NCBI GenBank assembly: GCA_027080605.1
Contig: JALWRO010000097.1
Coordinates: 1-25,645, forward strand
Direction of reading: 5' to 3'
DNA: 25,645 bases
Source of the DNA: Campylobacterales bacterium
GTDB lineage: Bacteria; Campylobacterota; Campylobacteria; Campylobacterales; QNZT01
Program-made: the position numbers and the translations under genes
Part shown: piece after piece, positions 15,347 to 22,468 of the stretch
Layout of the letters: every line of letters begins with the position of its first letter
Numbering within the stretch: the stretch's first letter is position 1
Notes under the pieces: generated by a model
Database searches by the model: none
Seen by the model: only the letters and a program-made list of their open reading frames with translations
What the model was told of the DNA's origin: nothing

Positions 15347-15590
15347 AGACAAATCCTAAATAATCGACAGGTTGCATTTTGGGGTAGAGATGGTCGCGGT
15401 AGTCACGGTACACTCTGAAACGCGGTTCCAGAAACTGGGCGGAGAGTACCGGCGGCGGGAGTTTGGTAACGGCACTGATCGACTGGTATGTTTCGGGGCT
15501 CTTTTCATGAAGTGCAGTGTAAACCAGTATGGCTGTGAAAATGACCCCAAGCAGTGTCAGAAACGTGAGGTAGATCGGTGCAGGTTTCGT
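15336..15590 (-). CDS. 84-residue single-span membrane protein with apparent ACG start
   Basis: Between NosL-1 and the permease an open frame encodes KPAPIYLTFLTLLG..., one membrane segment (about residues 7-25), then a periplasmic tail with KLPPPVLSAQFLEPRF and a tyrosine-rich end YLGFVYAK. It has no ATG, GTG or TTG before the membrane segment. The codon placed where a start would be, ACG at 15590-15588, lies about six bases after GAGGAG. The frame is the same as NosL-1, separated by its TAA plus one codon. Possibilities are initiation at ACG, stop-codon readthrough, re-initiation, or a recently lost ATG. The reading frame is clean for 84 codons and overlaps the permease start by 11 bases, which favours a real gene. 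Its family is not recognised. Confidence 0.65.
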   Translation of the reverse strand, partial: TKPAPIYLTFLTLLGVIFTAILVYTALHEKSPETYQSISAVTKLPPPVLSAQFLEPRFRVYRDYRDHLYPKMQPVDYLGFVYAK

Positions 15591-15593
15591 AGT

Positions 15594-16229
15594 TTACTCC
15601 TCGTAAAGATACTCTTCTTTGATCTCGTTGAAACGGATGATCTTTTTCCCGTAGTGCTCTGTTTTGAATGTTTGTGCATCTTCACGGGTTTTAAACGGGA
15701 TCAATTCTCTTCCCATGGGACCGTAGATATTGGCGCCGATGACATAAAAAGCTTTTTTCGCTTCAATGGGTTTGAGTGTATAAAAATCCTGTACCACTAT
15801 GGTTGGAAATGTTTCGTTCTTATGGTTAAAATAGTATTTCATCATATCTTTTACGCCGTCGAAATAGTATTTGTGCCCCTGGCTGTCTTTCATGAAAGCA
15901 ACCCATTTGGGATATTTTGCGACAAACATGCCGCATATAGGGCATTTGGCGTCTTTGGGAATATGAAAAGATTGTGTGGTTGTTTTCTTTTTGGCAGATG
16001 TAATATACAGAGCGACTGCTTTGCGCTGTGCAGGGCTGATTTTGCCGCAGATATTTTCAGAAAGAATTTTTTTCTGTGCCTCTTCGGGTGTTGTTGCCTG
16101 AAGCGACCGGAGTTTGTTTTTATCGCACATGACTTTGGAAATTCTGGCGCCTTTTTGTATGAGCATTGCGGTTTTATCCGCCAGCAAAGGGGTGATAAAA
16201 AGTATGGTGACTATCAGAAAAGACTTCAT
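15594..16229 (-). CDS. nosL: NosL-like copper-binding protein 1 (periplasmic)
   Basis: First gene of the NosL-ABC operon. Seen: a Sec signal peptide (residues 1-17, cleavage likely near LLA-DK); a short N-terminal domain with Cys35 and Cys61; the NosL signature CPICGM (96-101), the Cu(I)-binding motif; YYFDGVKDMM (121-130); and YGPMGRELIPF (169-179), equal to the NosL TPMG region. With 211 residues it is longer than usual NosL because of the extra N-terminal part. There is no lipobox, so it is probably soluble in the periplasm. ATG 16229 has GGGAG upstream. The transcript starts about 80 bases earlier and carries a large hairpin (see 16230-16320). It would accept or hand over copper; the final target is not in the window. 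Confidence 0.85.
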   Translation of the reverse strand: MKSFLIVTILFITPLLADKTAMLIQKGARISKVMCDKNKLRSLQATTPEEAQKKILSENICGKISPAQRKAVALYITSAKKKTTTQSFHIPKDAKCPICGMFVAKYPKWVAFMKDSQGHKYYFDGVKDMMKYYFNHKNETFPTIVVQDFYTLKPIEAKKAFYVIGANIYGPMGRELIPFKTREDAQTFKTEHYGKKIIRFNEIKEEYLYEE

Positions 16230-16320
16230 GAAAACTCCCTTTTTATAAAAGATACCTTATCAAAGGAGGTAAGTGTAGTAGGTATGTGTATGACATGAAG
16301 GTATCTTTGGTGCAATTATA
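16230..16320 (-). promoter_or_regulatory. Promoter and structured leader of the NosL-ABC operon
   Basis: TATAAT on the minus strand (16320-16315) predicts transcription starting near 16308. From that base the RNA would begin AAAGATACCTT (16308-16298) and pair perfectly with AAGGTATCTTT (16258-16248), an 11-bp stem closing a 39-base loop. The loop contains ACCTCC, an anti-Shine-Dalgarno-like stretch that could pair with GGGAG before nosL. This may be a regulatory leader or, read from the upstream gene, a transcript end. Confidence 0.5.
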
Positions 16321-16331
16321 GAATCCTTGTG

Positions 16332-17177
16332 TTAATTTTGTGTTAAATTTTTTTGATCAATTTTAATTGCAGTAACGGAAGTGTTGATATCACTGCCTCG
16401 TTTTTGAAACACATATGTTGCGCCTTTGACACCTGTAAAAGGGGGCACATGGGTTTGTTCGAAATAGTCATATCCTGTTTTCAGATTTGCCCAGAAGGGG
16501 TACCAGTAGCTGTCTGCATACTGCAGCATATTCTCCTCAGTCATCCGGAAGGGGTAGATGGCGACATAGATCCAGCTGCGGTGCTTCTGCAGGGCTTTTT
16601 CAACCATCTTATAAATCTCTTCAATCTGGCTGTCTCCCATCGCAAAGCAGCCTGTGGAAGAGCATTTGCCGTGTATCATGATGAGGTTGCCGGTACGGTG
16701 ATGGTTGCGGTCATAGCGGTTGGGATACTGGATGTTGAGTGCGAGATGGTATCGGCTATGTGGATTGAGACTCTTTTGGGTCAGGACATAGACACCCTCG
16801 GGTGCCTGTTTGTCGCCGGAACGGAGTTTGGGTCCCAGATACCCCGAATAGGAGCAGATCGGGTAACTTTTGAGAAGGGTATAGCGTTTGCCTTGTTTGC
16901 CCCAGAGTTCAAATATTTTCTCTTTTTTGAAAATGCGTATGTAGAGCGGGATACCCGGCTTGATTTTTTTGGCTTTCAGAATCTTTTCCAGCGGTGTAGC
17001 GTTGGGATGAAAACAGAGTCGTGGGAGTTGGACGGCTGTGGTCTGTTTGGTATTGTTCTGTTCAGCGGTGGTGTTTGTTTCATGAAAAGGTGTATGGAGT
17101 AAAAGGCTTTCAACACTGCACCCGGAAATGAACAAAGCCAAAAAAACGGAAAATAAATATGATATGATTTTTTGCAT
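16332..17177 (-). CDS. YkuD-family L,D-transpeptidase-like lipoprotein (YafK/DpaA type)
   Basis: Peptidoglycan-acting enzyme with the YkuD fold. Seen: a signal peptide ending in lipobox FISGC (Cys20), a Thr/Asn-rich linker, the substrate-side region ELWGKQGKRYTLLKSYPIC (90-108), and the active-site motif IHGKCSSTGC with His169 and catalytic Cys177, followed by FAMGD. The ELWGK and YxGxLGPK pattern (113-117) resembles E. coli YafK/DpaA, which detaches proteins from peptidoglycan, more than classical cross-linking enzymes. The 281-residue length fits. There is no clear Shine-Dalgarno sequence before ATG 17177; it may instead start close to its promoter. The gene shares strand and direction with the NosL operon but has separate regulation. 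Confidence 0.85.
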   Translation of the reverse strand: MQKIISYLFSVFLALFISGCSVESLLLHTPFHETNTTAEQNNTKQTTAVQLPRLCFHPNATPLEKILKAKKIKPGIPLYIRIFKKEKIFELWGKQGKRYTLLKSYPICSYSGYLGPKLRSGDKQAPEGVYVLTQKSLNPHSRYHLALNIQYPNRYDRNHHRTGNLIMIHGKCSSTGCFAMGDSQIEEIYKMVEKALQKHRSWIYVAIYPFRMTEENMLQYADSYWYPFWANLKTGYDYFEQTHVPPFTGVKGATYVFQKRGSDINTSVTAIKIDQKNLTQN

Positions 17178-17224
17178 AGACAGATTTTAACATGAATATA
17201 TTTGTTTCATGGTGATTTTTGTTG

Positions 17225-17230
17225 TATAAT
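17225..17230 (+). promoter_or_regulatory. -10 box for the DUF937 gene
   Basis: TATAAT, preceded by GTTG, 32 bases before the ATG at 17263. AAGGA at 17251-17255 is the ribosome binding site. The nearby ATG at 17258 meets a stop after four codons. Confidence 0.7.
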
Positions 17231-17262
17231 CAAAGCAACAATTTTACACAAAGGATTATGAA

Positions 17263-17814
17263 ATGGGTTTAATGGATATTTTGATGCAGGCAGGCGGTGG
17301 TTCACTCTTGGATCAGGTAGCGAAGCAGGCGGGTATCAATCCTGATCAGGCACAGGATTTAATCAAGTCAGTCGGAAGTGCGATGTTCGGACAAGTCAAG
17401 GGGAGAATCGAAAGTCCGAAAGTAGATTCATCTGCACTTGAAGATCTGCTTCATGAAAGCAAATATGCCAATATGCTGGAAAAACCTGAAACACATTTGC
17501 AAAACCCTCATATGAAAGAAGAGGGAAATGACTTACTTGGGTATATTACCGGTTCTAAAGAGGTAAGCCGCGAAGTGGCATCAGAGGTAGCGAAGAAAAG
17601 TGGTTTCGATGCATCGTTGATTAAATCACTGCTGCCGATGCTCGCACCTTTGGTGATCGGTGCACTTGGTAAAGGGCTTGCAAGTGATGATGTTCCTGTG
17701 AATATGAAACCGAGCAGAGAGAGTGACAATGGATTGATGGGAATGCTGGATTTTGACCATGACGGCAGTATTATGGATGATGTTGCCGGATTGGCGATGA
17801 AGTATATTTTTTAA
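17263..17814 (+). CDS. DUF937-like protein of unknown function
   Basis: A 183-residue soluble protein. Seen: an N-terminal helix-rich segment (SLLDQVAKQAGINPDQAQDL, residues 15-34), a second helical repeat (EVASEVAKKSGFDASLIKSL, about 105-124) and LPMLAPLVIGALGKGL, the repeated helical pattern of DUF937/YidB-like proteins. The C-terminal LDFDHDGSIMDDVAG has the acidic DxDxDG form typical of these proteins, which resembles a calcium-binding loop but is not shown to bind metal. No signal peptide. The neighbour on the opposite strand (17867-18601) has a related Gly-rich and helical make-up, and the two gene types often appear in the same genomes. Function unknown. Confidence 0.75.
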   Translation: MGLMDILMQAGGGSLLDQVAKQAGINPDQAQDLIKSVGSAMFGQVKGRIESPKVDSSALEDLLHESKYANMLEKPETHLQNPHMKEEGNDLLGYITGSKEVSREVASEVAKKSGFDASLIKSLLPMLAPLVIGALGKGLASDDVPVNMKPSRESDNGLMGMLDFDHDGSIMDDVAGLAMKYIF

Positions 17815-17829
17815 CGGAATGCTGTGCTT

Positions 17830-17852
17830 TTCCTGCCCGAAGGGGGCAGGAA
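17830..17852. terminator. Convergent stem-loop terminator
   Basis: TTCCTGCCC (17830-17838) and GGGCAGGAA (17844-17852) make a perfect 9-bp stem with a 5-base loop, midway between the ends of two convergent genes. No U-run on either side. Confidence 0.65.
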
Positions 17853-17866
17853 CAAAGCGATTGAAA

Positions 17867-18601
17867 TTAACTGTTATAGAGTTTGGGCGCGTTCAGTTTT
17901 TCATGAATAGCGTTTGCGGTTTCAGGGTTGATGTTTAGCCCTTTTGCAAGTTTATCGAGATATTCCGCTTCAGCCTGATGATCCAGATCGATAGCCAGTA
18001 AACTCATCATGTAGACTTCCTGTGCCATATTTTCAGGTACACTTTGAATCAGACCGTCGAGATCCATCGGTGCGTCGAGTTCACTTTTGATAAATGCCAA
18101 CTCTTCCTGTGTCACGTCTCCGACAAATTTTGTAATCTGCTCTCGTTCATGATCGTCCAGTTTTCCGTCTGCTTTGGCTGCTGAAATCATCGCTTTGAGG
18201 ATGATTTTCGCTTTCTCCTCTTCGCTGGGTTCCGGCGTACTTTCGTCGGCACCGAATGCTTTACTCAGAAGATTTCCCAGAGGATCGTTTGCTGTGTCCG
18301 TCTGTGCTGTTTTTTCACTGCTTTGGTTGCTGTTTCCGGAGAGAGAGTTTAGTAAACCGCCGAGTCCGCCTGCTGCCGCACCACCGCCGAGAAGACCTCC
18401 CAGTATATCAGTGATTGAGCCGCTTTGTGTGTTGCCTGTACTGTTTGTGGCTGATTTTCCACCCATCAGACCGCCGATGAGATCACCCAGTCCGCCGCCA
18501 GTGTTGTTGCTTCCTCCAGAGGATTTGCTCATCAACCCGCCGACACCTTTGGCGACCATGATGCCAACAGCGATTTTCCCTAATGTACTTACCATACTCA
18601 T
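17867..18601 (-). CDS. DUF533/TerB-like (YebE-type) protein
   Basis: A 244-residue protein in two parts. The N-terminal half (about 1-110) starts with a hydrophobic helix (VSTLGKIAVGIMVAKGVGGLM) and is then Gly/Ser/Asn-rich low-complexity sequence with repeats such as GGLGDLIGGLMGG and ILGGLLGG. The C-terminal half (about 120-240) is a TerB-like all-helical domain with KAMISAAKADGKLDDHEREQI, typical of DUF533. The role of this family, often labelled tellurite resistance TerB, is unknown. ATG 18601 has GGA seven bases upstream. A 14-bp palindrome and a TACAAT box lie just upstream. Confidence 0.8.
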   Translation of the reverse strand: MSMVSTLGKIAVGIMVAKGVGGLMSKSSGGSNNTGGGLGDLIGGLMGGKSATNSTGNTQSGSITDILGGLLGGGAAAGGLGGLLNSLSGNSNQSSEKTAQTDTANDPLGNLLSKAFGADESTPEPSEEEKAKIILKAMISAAKADGKLDDHEREQITKFVGDVTQEELAFIKSELDAPMDLDGLIQSVPENMAQEVYMMSLLAIDLDHQAEAEYLDKLAKGLNINPETANAIHEKLNAPKLYNS

Positions 18602-18616
18602 GTCGAGATCCTTTAT

Positions 18617-18640
18617 GTGAAATTTTTCACGACTATTGTA
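18617..18640 (-). promoter_or_regulatory. Promoter of the DUF533 gene with palindrome at the start site
   Basis: TACAAT on the minus strand at 18640-18635 is a weak -10 box. GTGAAA (18617-18622) and TTTCAC (18625-18630) form a palindrome over the expected transcription start, a possible operator. Confidence 0.45.
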
Positions 18641-18747
18641 TCATTTATTGATTGTTAAAGAATAAAAGCTTCATGAAACAGTCTCTCTTCACCCTTTCTT
18701 TTGGAATACCATGAAAAGGTTCAATCTTTTTAGAGGTCGTGGTGTGT

Positions 18748-18753
18748 TATAAT
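18748..18753 (+). promoter_or_regulatory. -10 box of the AAA+ ATPase gene
   Basis: TATAAT preceded by GTGTGT. It predicts a transcript start near 18760, which lies after the GTG codon at 18739 and so argues against that codon as the start of translation. Confidence 0.6.
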
Positions 18754-18792
18754 TTGTCTCAAATTTGTAGAAATTATGAAACAGGATACTAT

Positions 18793-20532
18793 TTGCAATA
18801 TTTAATAGATTTTTTAGAAAATAAAAATATAGAAAAAACGAAAATTTTTGATCAGTTAAAATGTACAGTGGAAGAGGCTGAGATTTTACGGCATATTACA
18901 TCAAAACATATCAAAGGCAATGAAGAGAATTCGGTTTTTTTGATTCTGGATGAGCTCTTTACAGTTGAAGGGTATGGTTATATTGAAAAGTTGTCGCTTG
19001 TCAAAAATCTTCTGGATCTGGGGTGGATCGTGCAGAGCTCTTTTGCACAGGTCAAAGTGGGTGAAGTCTCCAATCTGGAACTGATCAACGCAACGGTGAT
19101 GTTGAGCAAAAGTTTTGAGAAATTGCTGGAAGAGGGTACGCTGGAAGTAGAGCTACCACAGTCTACACCCTATACGGATCATCTTGAATATCTGCGTGAC
19201 CAGTTTCACAGAATCGAAATCTATCAGAAAATCAGTACCATTCGCCATAACTACAAGAAAAAGTCACTGAGTATAGACCGCCTTGAAAAGAGTCTTACCA
19301 AACTGGAAAACAGAATCCGGGATCGTATTCGTGTGACTAAGATGGAACTGGCAGCGGAGACGCTTTTTAAAGAGTTTTCATTGAGTGAAAAAGAGCAGAT
19401 TATTTTTCTGGCGCTTTTAAAAGAGGAGTACTCGGGCGAACTTGACAGTCTCAGGGAGATGAATAACCTGATCAATCTTATCAGTGAAAACGATTATGAC
19501 AAGATCAAAAACCGCTCTTTGCTGGAAGAAAATTCGACACTGATTGACGAAGAGATTATCGACTATGATGAGATGCTGACCGCTTTTGGCGGGGTGACGC
19601 GCAGTTTTTATATCGTTGAAGAGTATCTGCACAAAATCATTCACCCCCATAAAGCGAAAAAAAAGAAGAAAAAACGTATTCGCCTGGATATGCTTGTCAA
19701 AGAGCAGGATATTTTTGAACTGGTCACGCCCAAAACAGACATTGACGATGTTGTGTTACATCCCAAAACCAGAGAGATTCTGGATAATATTCTTAAAACG
19801 ATGGATAAAAAAGTGCTCAAGCGTTTGAAAGAGTGGGGTGTACGCGATAAAAAAAGCGGACTGGAAGCGAGATTGATTTTTTACGGACCTCCGGGGACAG
19901 GGAAAACGATGACTGCCTATTCTCTGGCAAAGTCGCTCAAGCGTAAAGTACTCAGTTTCGATTGTTCCAAGATTTTGTCAATGTATGTAGGGGAGAGTGA
20001 AAAAAATGTCCGTCGTATTTTCGACACCTACAGAGACCTTTCGGAAAAAACCAAGACATCGCCTGTGCTGCTGCTGAACGAAGCGGATCAGTTTTTAAGT
20101 TCACGGACGACGGGTCCCGGAGGCGGTGCGGACAAAATGCACAACCAGATGCAAAATATTTTTCTTGAACAGATTGAGAAATTTGAAGGGGTATTGATTG
20201 CCACGACCAATCTGCTTGAGAGTATTGATCCCGCATTTTCCAGAAGATTTAATTATAAGATAGAGTTTTCCAAACCCGGATTTACACAGCGAAAACTTTT
20301 GTGGGAAAAAATGTTACCAAATAACGCACCTTATGAAGAAGGGTTTGAGATAGAGCGTCTGGCACACTACGAATTGAGCGGTGGACAGATAGAAGTGATT
20401 ATCAAAAACTGTGCGCTGGCAGTAGCGGTCAAAGAGAAACCGCTCTTTACGATGAAAGACTTCGAAGATACCATCAAAAGGGAGTTGACAGGTGCTTTCG
20501 GCGAAGCAAAGACGATGGGATTTGTTTCATAA
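18793..20532 (+). CDS. AAA+ ATPase with N-terminal helical region
   Basis: A stand-alone AAA+ ATPase resembling the ATPase modules of FtsH/proteasome-type proteins but without a protease domain. Seen (numbered from TTG 18793): a long helical N-terminal part (1-300) with a Lys-rich stretch just before residue 300; Walker A GPPGTGKT (365-372); LLLNEADQF with Asn429-Glu430 where Walker B normally has Asp-Glu; sensor 1 ATTN; and a probable arginine finger in SRRFN. Start: the frame is open from GTG 18739, but a TATAAT overlaps it. TTG 18793 has AGGA six bases upstream and is preferred, giving 579 residues. ATP hydrolysis is likely despite the Asn, since Glu430 is present. The substrate is unknown. 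A good terminator follows, so it is a single-gene unit. Confidence 0.8.
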   Translation: MQYLIDFLENKNIEKTKIFDQLKCTVEEAEILRHITSKHIKGNEENSVFLILDELFTVEGYGYIEKLSLVKNLLDLGWIVQSSFAQVKVGEVSNLELINATVMLSKSFEKLLEEGTLEVELPQSTPYTDHLEYLRDQFHRIEIYQKISTIRHNYKKKSLSIDRLEKSLTKLENRIRDRIRVTKMELAAETLFKEFSLSEKEQIIFLALLKEEYSGELDSLREMNNLINLISENDYDKIKNRSLLEENSTLIDEEIIDYDEMLTAFGGVTRSFYIVEEYLHKIIHPHKAKKKKKKRIRLDMLVKEQDIFELVTPKTDIDDVVLHPKTREILDNILKTMDKKVLKRLKEWGVRDKKSGLEARLIFYGPPGTGKTMTAYSLAKSLKRKVLSFDCSKILSMYVGESEKNVRRIFDTYRDLSEKTKTSPVLLLNEADQFLSSRTTGPGGGADKMHNQMQNIFLEQIEKFEGVLIATTNLLESIDPAFSRRFNYKIEFSKPGFTQRKLLWEKMLPNNAPYEEGFEIERLAHYELSGGQIEVIIKNCALAVAVKEKPLFTMKDFEDTIKRELTGAFGEAKTMGFVS

Positions 20533-20544
20533 CTACACATTTTA

Positions 20545-20588
20545 AAAGTGTTTTCTGCCTCTTCCGGAAGTAAACACTTTGCTTTTTC
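20545..20588 (+). terminator. Rho-independent terminator after the AAA+ ATPase gene
   Basis: AAAGTGTTT (20545-20553) pairs with AAACACTTT (20572-20580), enclosing a smaller CTTCC/GGAAG palindrome (20561-20570), and is followed by a T-rich tail (20583-20587). Confidence 0.75.
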
Positions 20589-20636
20589 TCTACTAACTTT
20601 AAAAATAATTTTAAGTTTTACCTTTACTGTTGCAAT

Positions 20637-20656
20637 TGGTTACAACTGGTTACAAC
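20637..20656 (+). repeat. 10-bp tandem repeat upstream of nuo
   Basis: Two exact copies of TGGTTACAAC side by side (20637-20646 and 20647-20656), about one DNA helical turn apart. A related inverted sequence, GTTGCAA, lies at 20629-20635. The position, about 105-125 bases before the predicted nuo transcription start, suits an activator or repressor site. Confidence 0.65.
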
Positions 20657-20709
20657 GAACATTACTTTTTTTCTTTCAAGATTAAGCAGGGAGCCTTTTT
20701 AAAGTTAAT

Positions 20710-20726
20710 ATTGTAAAATTTACAAT
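20710..20726. promoter_or_regulatory. 17-bp palindrome in the nuo promoter region
   Basis: ATTGTAAA (20710-20717), a central A, and TTTACAAT (20719-20726) form a perfect palindrome centred about 42 bases before the predicted start of transcription. That is the classical place for an activator of the CRP/FNR type, although the sequence is not a standard FNR box. Confidence 0.6.
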
Positions 20727-20746
20727 CGAAAAGTATTATTGGAAAA

Positions 20747-20752
20747 TATAAT
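20747..20752 (+). promoter_or_regulatory. -10 box of the nuo operon
   Basis: TATAAT with the nuoA ATG 28 bases downstream and AAGGA (20769-20773) as ribosome binding site. No -35 element is obvious. Confidence 0.65.
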
Positions 20753-20779
20753 ATTTACTAACCTCATTAAGGATCGAAC

Positions 20780-21169
20780 ATGAGCCATATGGACACGATG
20801 CATCCCTACTTCGGTGCATTTATCTTTTTCGTTTTGACTTTTGGTGCGTTTATCGCCACTACTGTTCTGGCACGTCTTGTCAGCCGCAAACTGGCACGCC
20901 TTGACAACGAAAAGCTGAAACTGACTATCTACGAGTGTGGACCGGAAGTCAGTAAGCAGCCTAACAAAATCTCTGCACAGTTTTATCTTTTTGCACTTCT
21001 GTTTATTTTGTTTGATGTGGAAATCGTTTTTATGTTTCCCTGGGCGATCGACTTCAAAGTACTTGGTATGTTCGGCTTTGTTGAGATGATTATATTCATC
21101 GTATTGTTAGCTATCGGTTTTATTTATGCATGGAAAAAAGGAGCGCTTGAATGGCACAACATAAAGTAA
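20780..21169 (+). CDS. nuoA: NADH-quinone oxidoreductase subunit A
   Basis: Membrane subunit of respiratory complex I, at the junction of the membrane arm and the quinone site. Seen: three membrane segments (about residues 10-33, 67-90 and 96-117); the loop YECGPE with the conserved cysteine between segments 1 and 2; and LFDVEIVFMFPWA in segment 2. Length 129 is normal. It is the first gene of the operon behind the TATAAT at 20747, and its last 19 bases overlap nuoB, so the two are coupled in translation. Confidence 0.96.
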   Translation: MSHMDTMHPYFGAFIFFVLTFGAFIATTVLARLVSRKLARLDNEKLKLTIYECGPEVSKQPNKISAQFYLFALLFILFDVEIVFMFPWAIDFKVLGMFGFVEMIIFIVLLAIGFIYAWKKGALEWHNIK

Positions 21170-21660
21170 ATTATCTTCAGGAAGGTGGATTACCTGTCGC
21201 ATTGACGACAGTTGATAAACTGGTACAGTGGGGTAGAAGTAACTCCCTTTGGGCATTGACATATGGTCTGGCGTGTTGTGCGATCGAAATGATGGCATCA
21301 GGTGCGAGCCGTTATGACTTTGACCGGTTCGGTACGATTTTCCGTGCTTCTCCCAGACAGGCAGATGTGATGGTGGTCGCGGGAACCCTGACCAAAAAAC
21401 ACGCGGAATTCATCCGAAGACTCTATGATCAAATGGCGGAGCCGAAATGGGTCATCAGTATGGGAAGCTGTGCCAACACCGGCGGTATGTTCAATACTTA
21501 CGCGACGGTGCAGGGATGTGACAGGGTGATTCCTGTAGATATTTATCTGCCCGGGTGTGCACCGAGACCTGAGACACTGCAGTATGCGGTGATGATGCTT
21601 CAGAAGAAGATCAGAAGAGAGAGCGCATTCCAGAAACTTAAACCAAAAAGGTTGGTCTAA
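21151..21660 (+). CDS. nuoB: NADH-quinone oxidoreductase subunit B
   Basis: Holds the terminal [4Fe-4S] cluster N2 that passes electrons to quinone. Seen: the four cluster ligands Cys42-Cys43 (ACCAIEM), Cys107 (GSCANTGG) and Cys136 (PGCAPRPE), all in the expected spacing, and the ASRYDFDRFG stretch (52-61). Length 169 is normal. The ATG lies inside the end of nuoA, and the stop codon overlaps the nuoC start by one base (TAATG). Confidence 0.97.
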   Translation: MAQHKVNYLQEGGLPVALTTVDKLVQWGRSNSLWALTYGLACCAIEMMASGASRYDFDRFGTIFRASPRQADVMVVAGTLTKKHAEFIRRLYDQMAEPKWVISMGSCANTGGMFNTYATVQGCDRVIPVDIYLPGCAPRPETLQYAVMMLQKKIRRESAFQKLKPKRLV

Positions 21661-22463
21661 TGAGAAGATATGTAAACAGAAAAAACGTACAGGCTAAATC
21701 TTACCATACCGACAGATTTCACCAAAGACCGCAAACACCGAAATTTGATCCGGCGAGTGATGAGGTTTTTGCAAAAGACCTGAAAAGTCTTGAAGCCAAA
21801 TTTGAAATCAAAGATGCGTATATAGAAGTAGATCAGCTGGTTGTTATTATCGATCCTAAAGACAATGTAGCGGTTATGACACATTTGAGAGACAAATGCG
21901 ACTATACATTTTTGAGTGAAATGAGTGCAATCGACTATCTGGCGCAGGATGGTGAATTTGAGATTTTTTACCAGTTGCTGGCGATGAAAAAGAGAAAACG
22001 TATGCGTGTCAAATGTCGCATTAAAGAGAAACAGGCGATAGAATCACTCTACAATGTTTATAAAAGTGCAGACTGGGCGGAAAGAGAGATGTACGATATG
22101 CTTGGTGTGATTGTCAACAACCATCCGTACATGAAGAGAATTTTAATGCCTGAAGACTGGGAAGGACATCCTCTCCTGAAGACTTACCCTCTTGTCGGTG
22201 ATGAAGCGGCACAGTGGTATGAGATCGATAAAATTTTCGGCAAAGAGTACAGAGATGTGGTTGGTCCCGAAGACAGAGATACCAAACGTATTGATCCGAA
22301 AGACACCAAACACTTTGCGAGAATCGGTTATGAAGTGCCGTATGGCGCCAAACCTGTCAGCAAACCTGACGAAGTTTATGAAGATTTCCAGGAAGAGGAC
22401 GGTGTATTCCTGATTACGCGGTTTACGAAGAAAAATCAAAAAATATTAAAAGAGAGGAAGTAG
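21660..22463 (+). CDS. nuoC: NADH-quinone oxidoreductase subunit C
   Basis: The 30-kDa subunit of the peripheral arm, needed for assembly and contact with NuoD. Seen: DWAEREMYDMLGV (138-150), the family signature, then MKRILMPEDWEGHPLLKTYPL. It has a charged, basic N-terminal extension (about 40 residues) and a C-terminal extension past the signature, giving 267 residues. It is not fused to nuoD, unlike in E. coli. The start overlaps the nuoB stop codon. Confidence 0.95.
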   Translation: MRRYVNRKNVQAKSYHTDRFHQRPQTPKFDPASDEVFAKDLKSLEAKFEIKDAYIEVDQLVVIIDPKDNVAVMTHLRDKCDYTFLSEMSAIDYLAQDGEFEIFYQLLAMKKRKRMRVKCRIKEKQAIESLYNVYKSADWAEREMYDMLGVIVNNHPYMKRILMPEDWEGHPLLKTYPLVGDEAAQWYEIDKIFGKEYRDVVGPEDRDTKRIDPKDTKHFARIGYEVPYGAKPVSKPDEVYEDFQEEDGVFLITRFTKKNQKILKERK

Positions 22464-22468
22464 ATATA

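Noticed and set aside
15356..15550. A 64-residue ATG frame on the minus strand between the permease and NosL-1
   Set aside because: The overlapping 84-residue frame (15336-15590) has a membrane segment, a better-placed ribosome binding site and fits the operon; the ATG frame is basic, low-quality sequence.
15372..16298. 308-residue + strand frame
   Set aside because: It is antisense to NosL-1 and the small membrane protein and has no recognisable domain or promoter.
18739..18792. GTG at 18739 as the start of the AAA+ ATPase
   Set aside because: A TATAAT at 18748-18753 overlaps it and no Shine-Dalgarno sequence precedes it; TTG 18793 has AGGA at the right distance.
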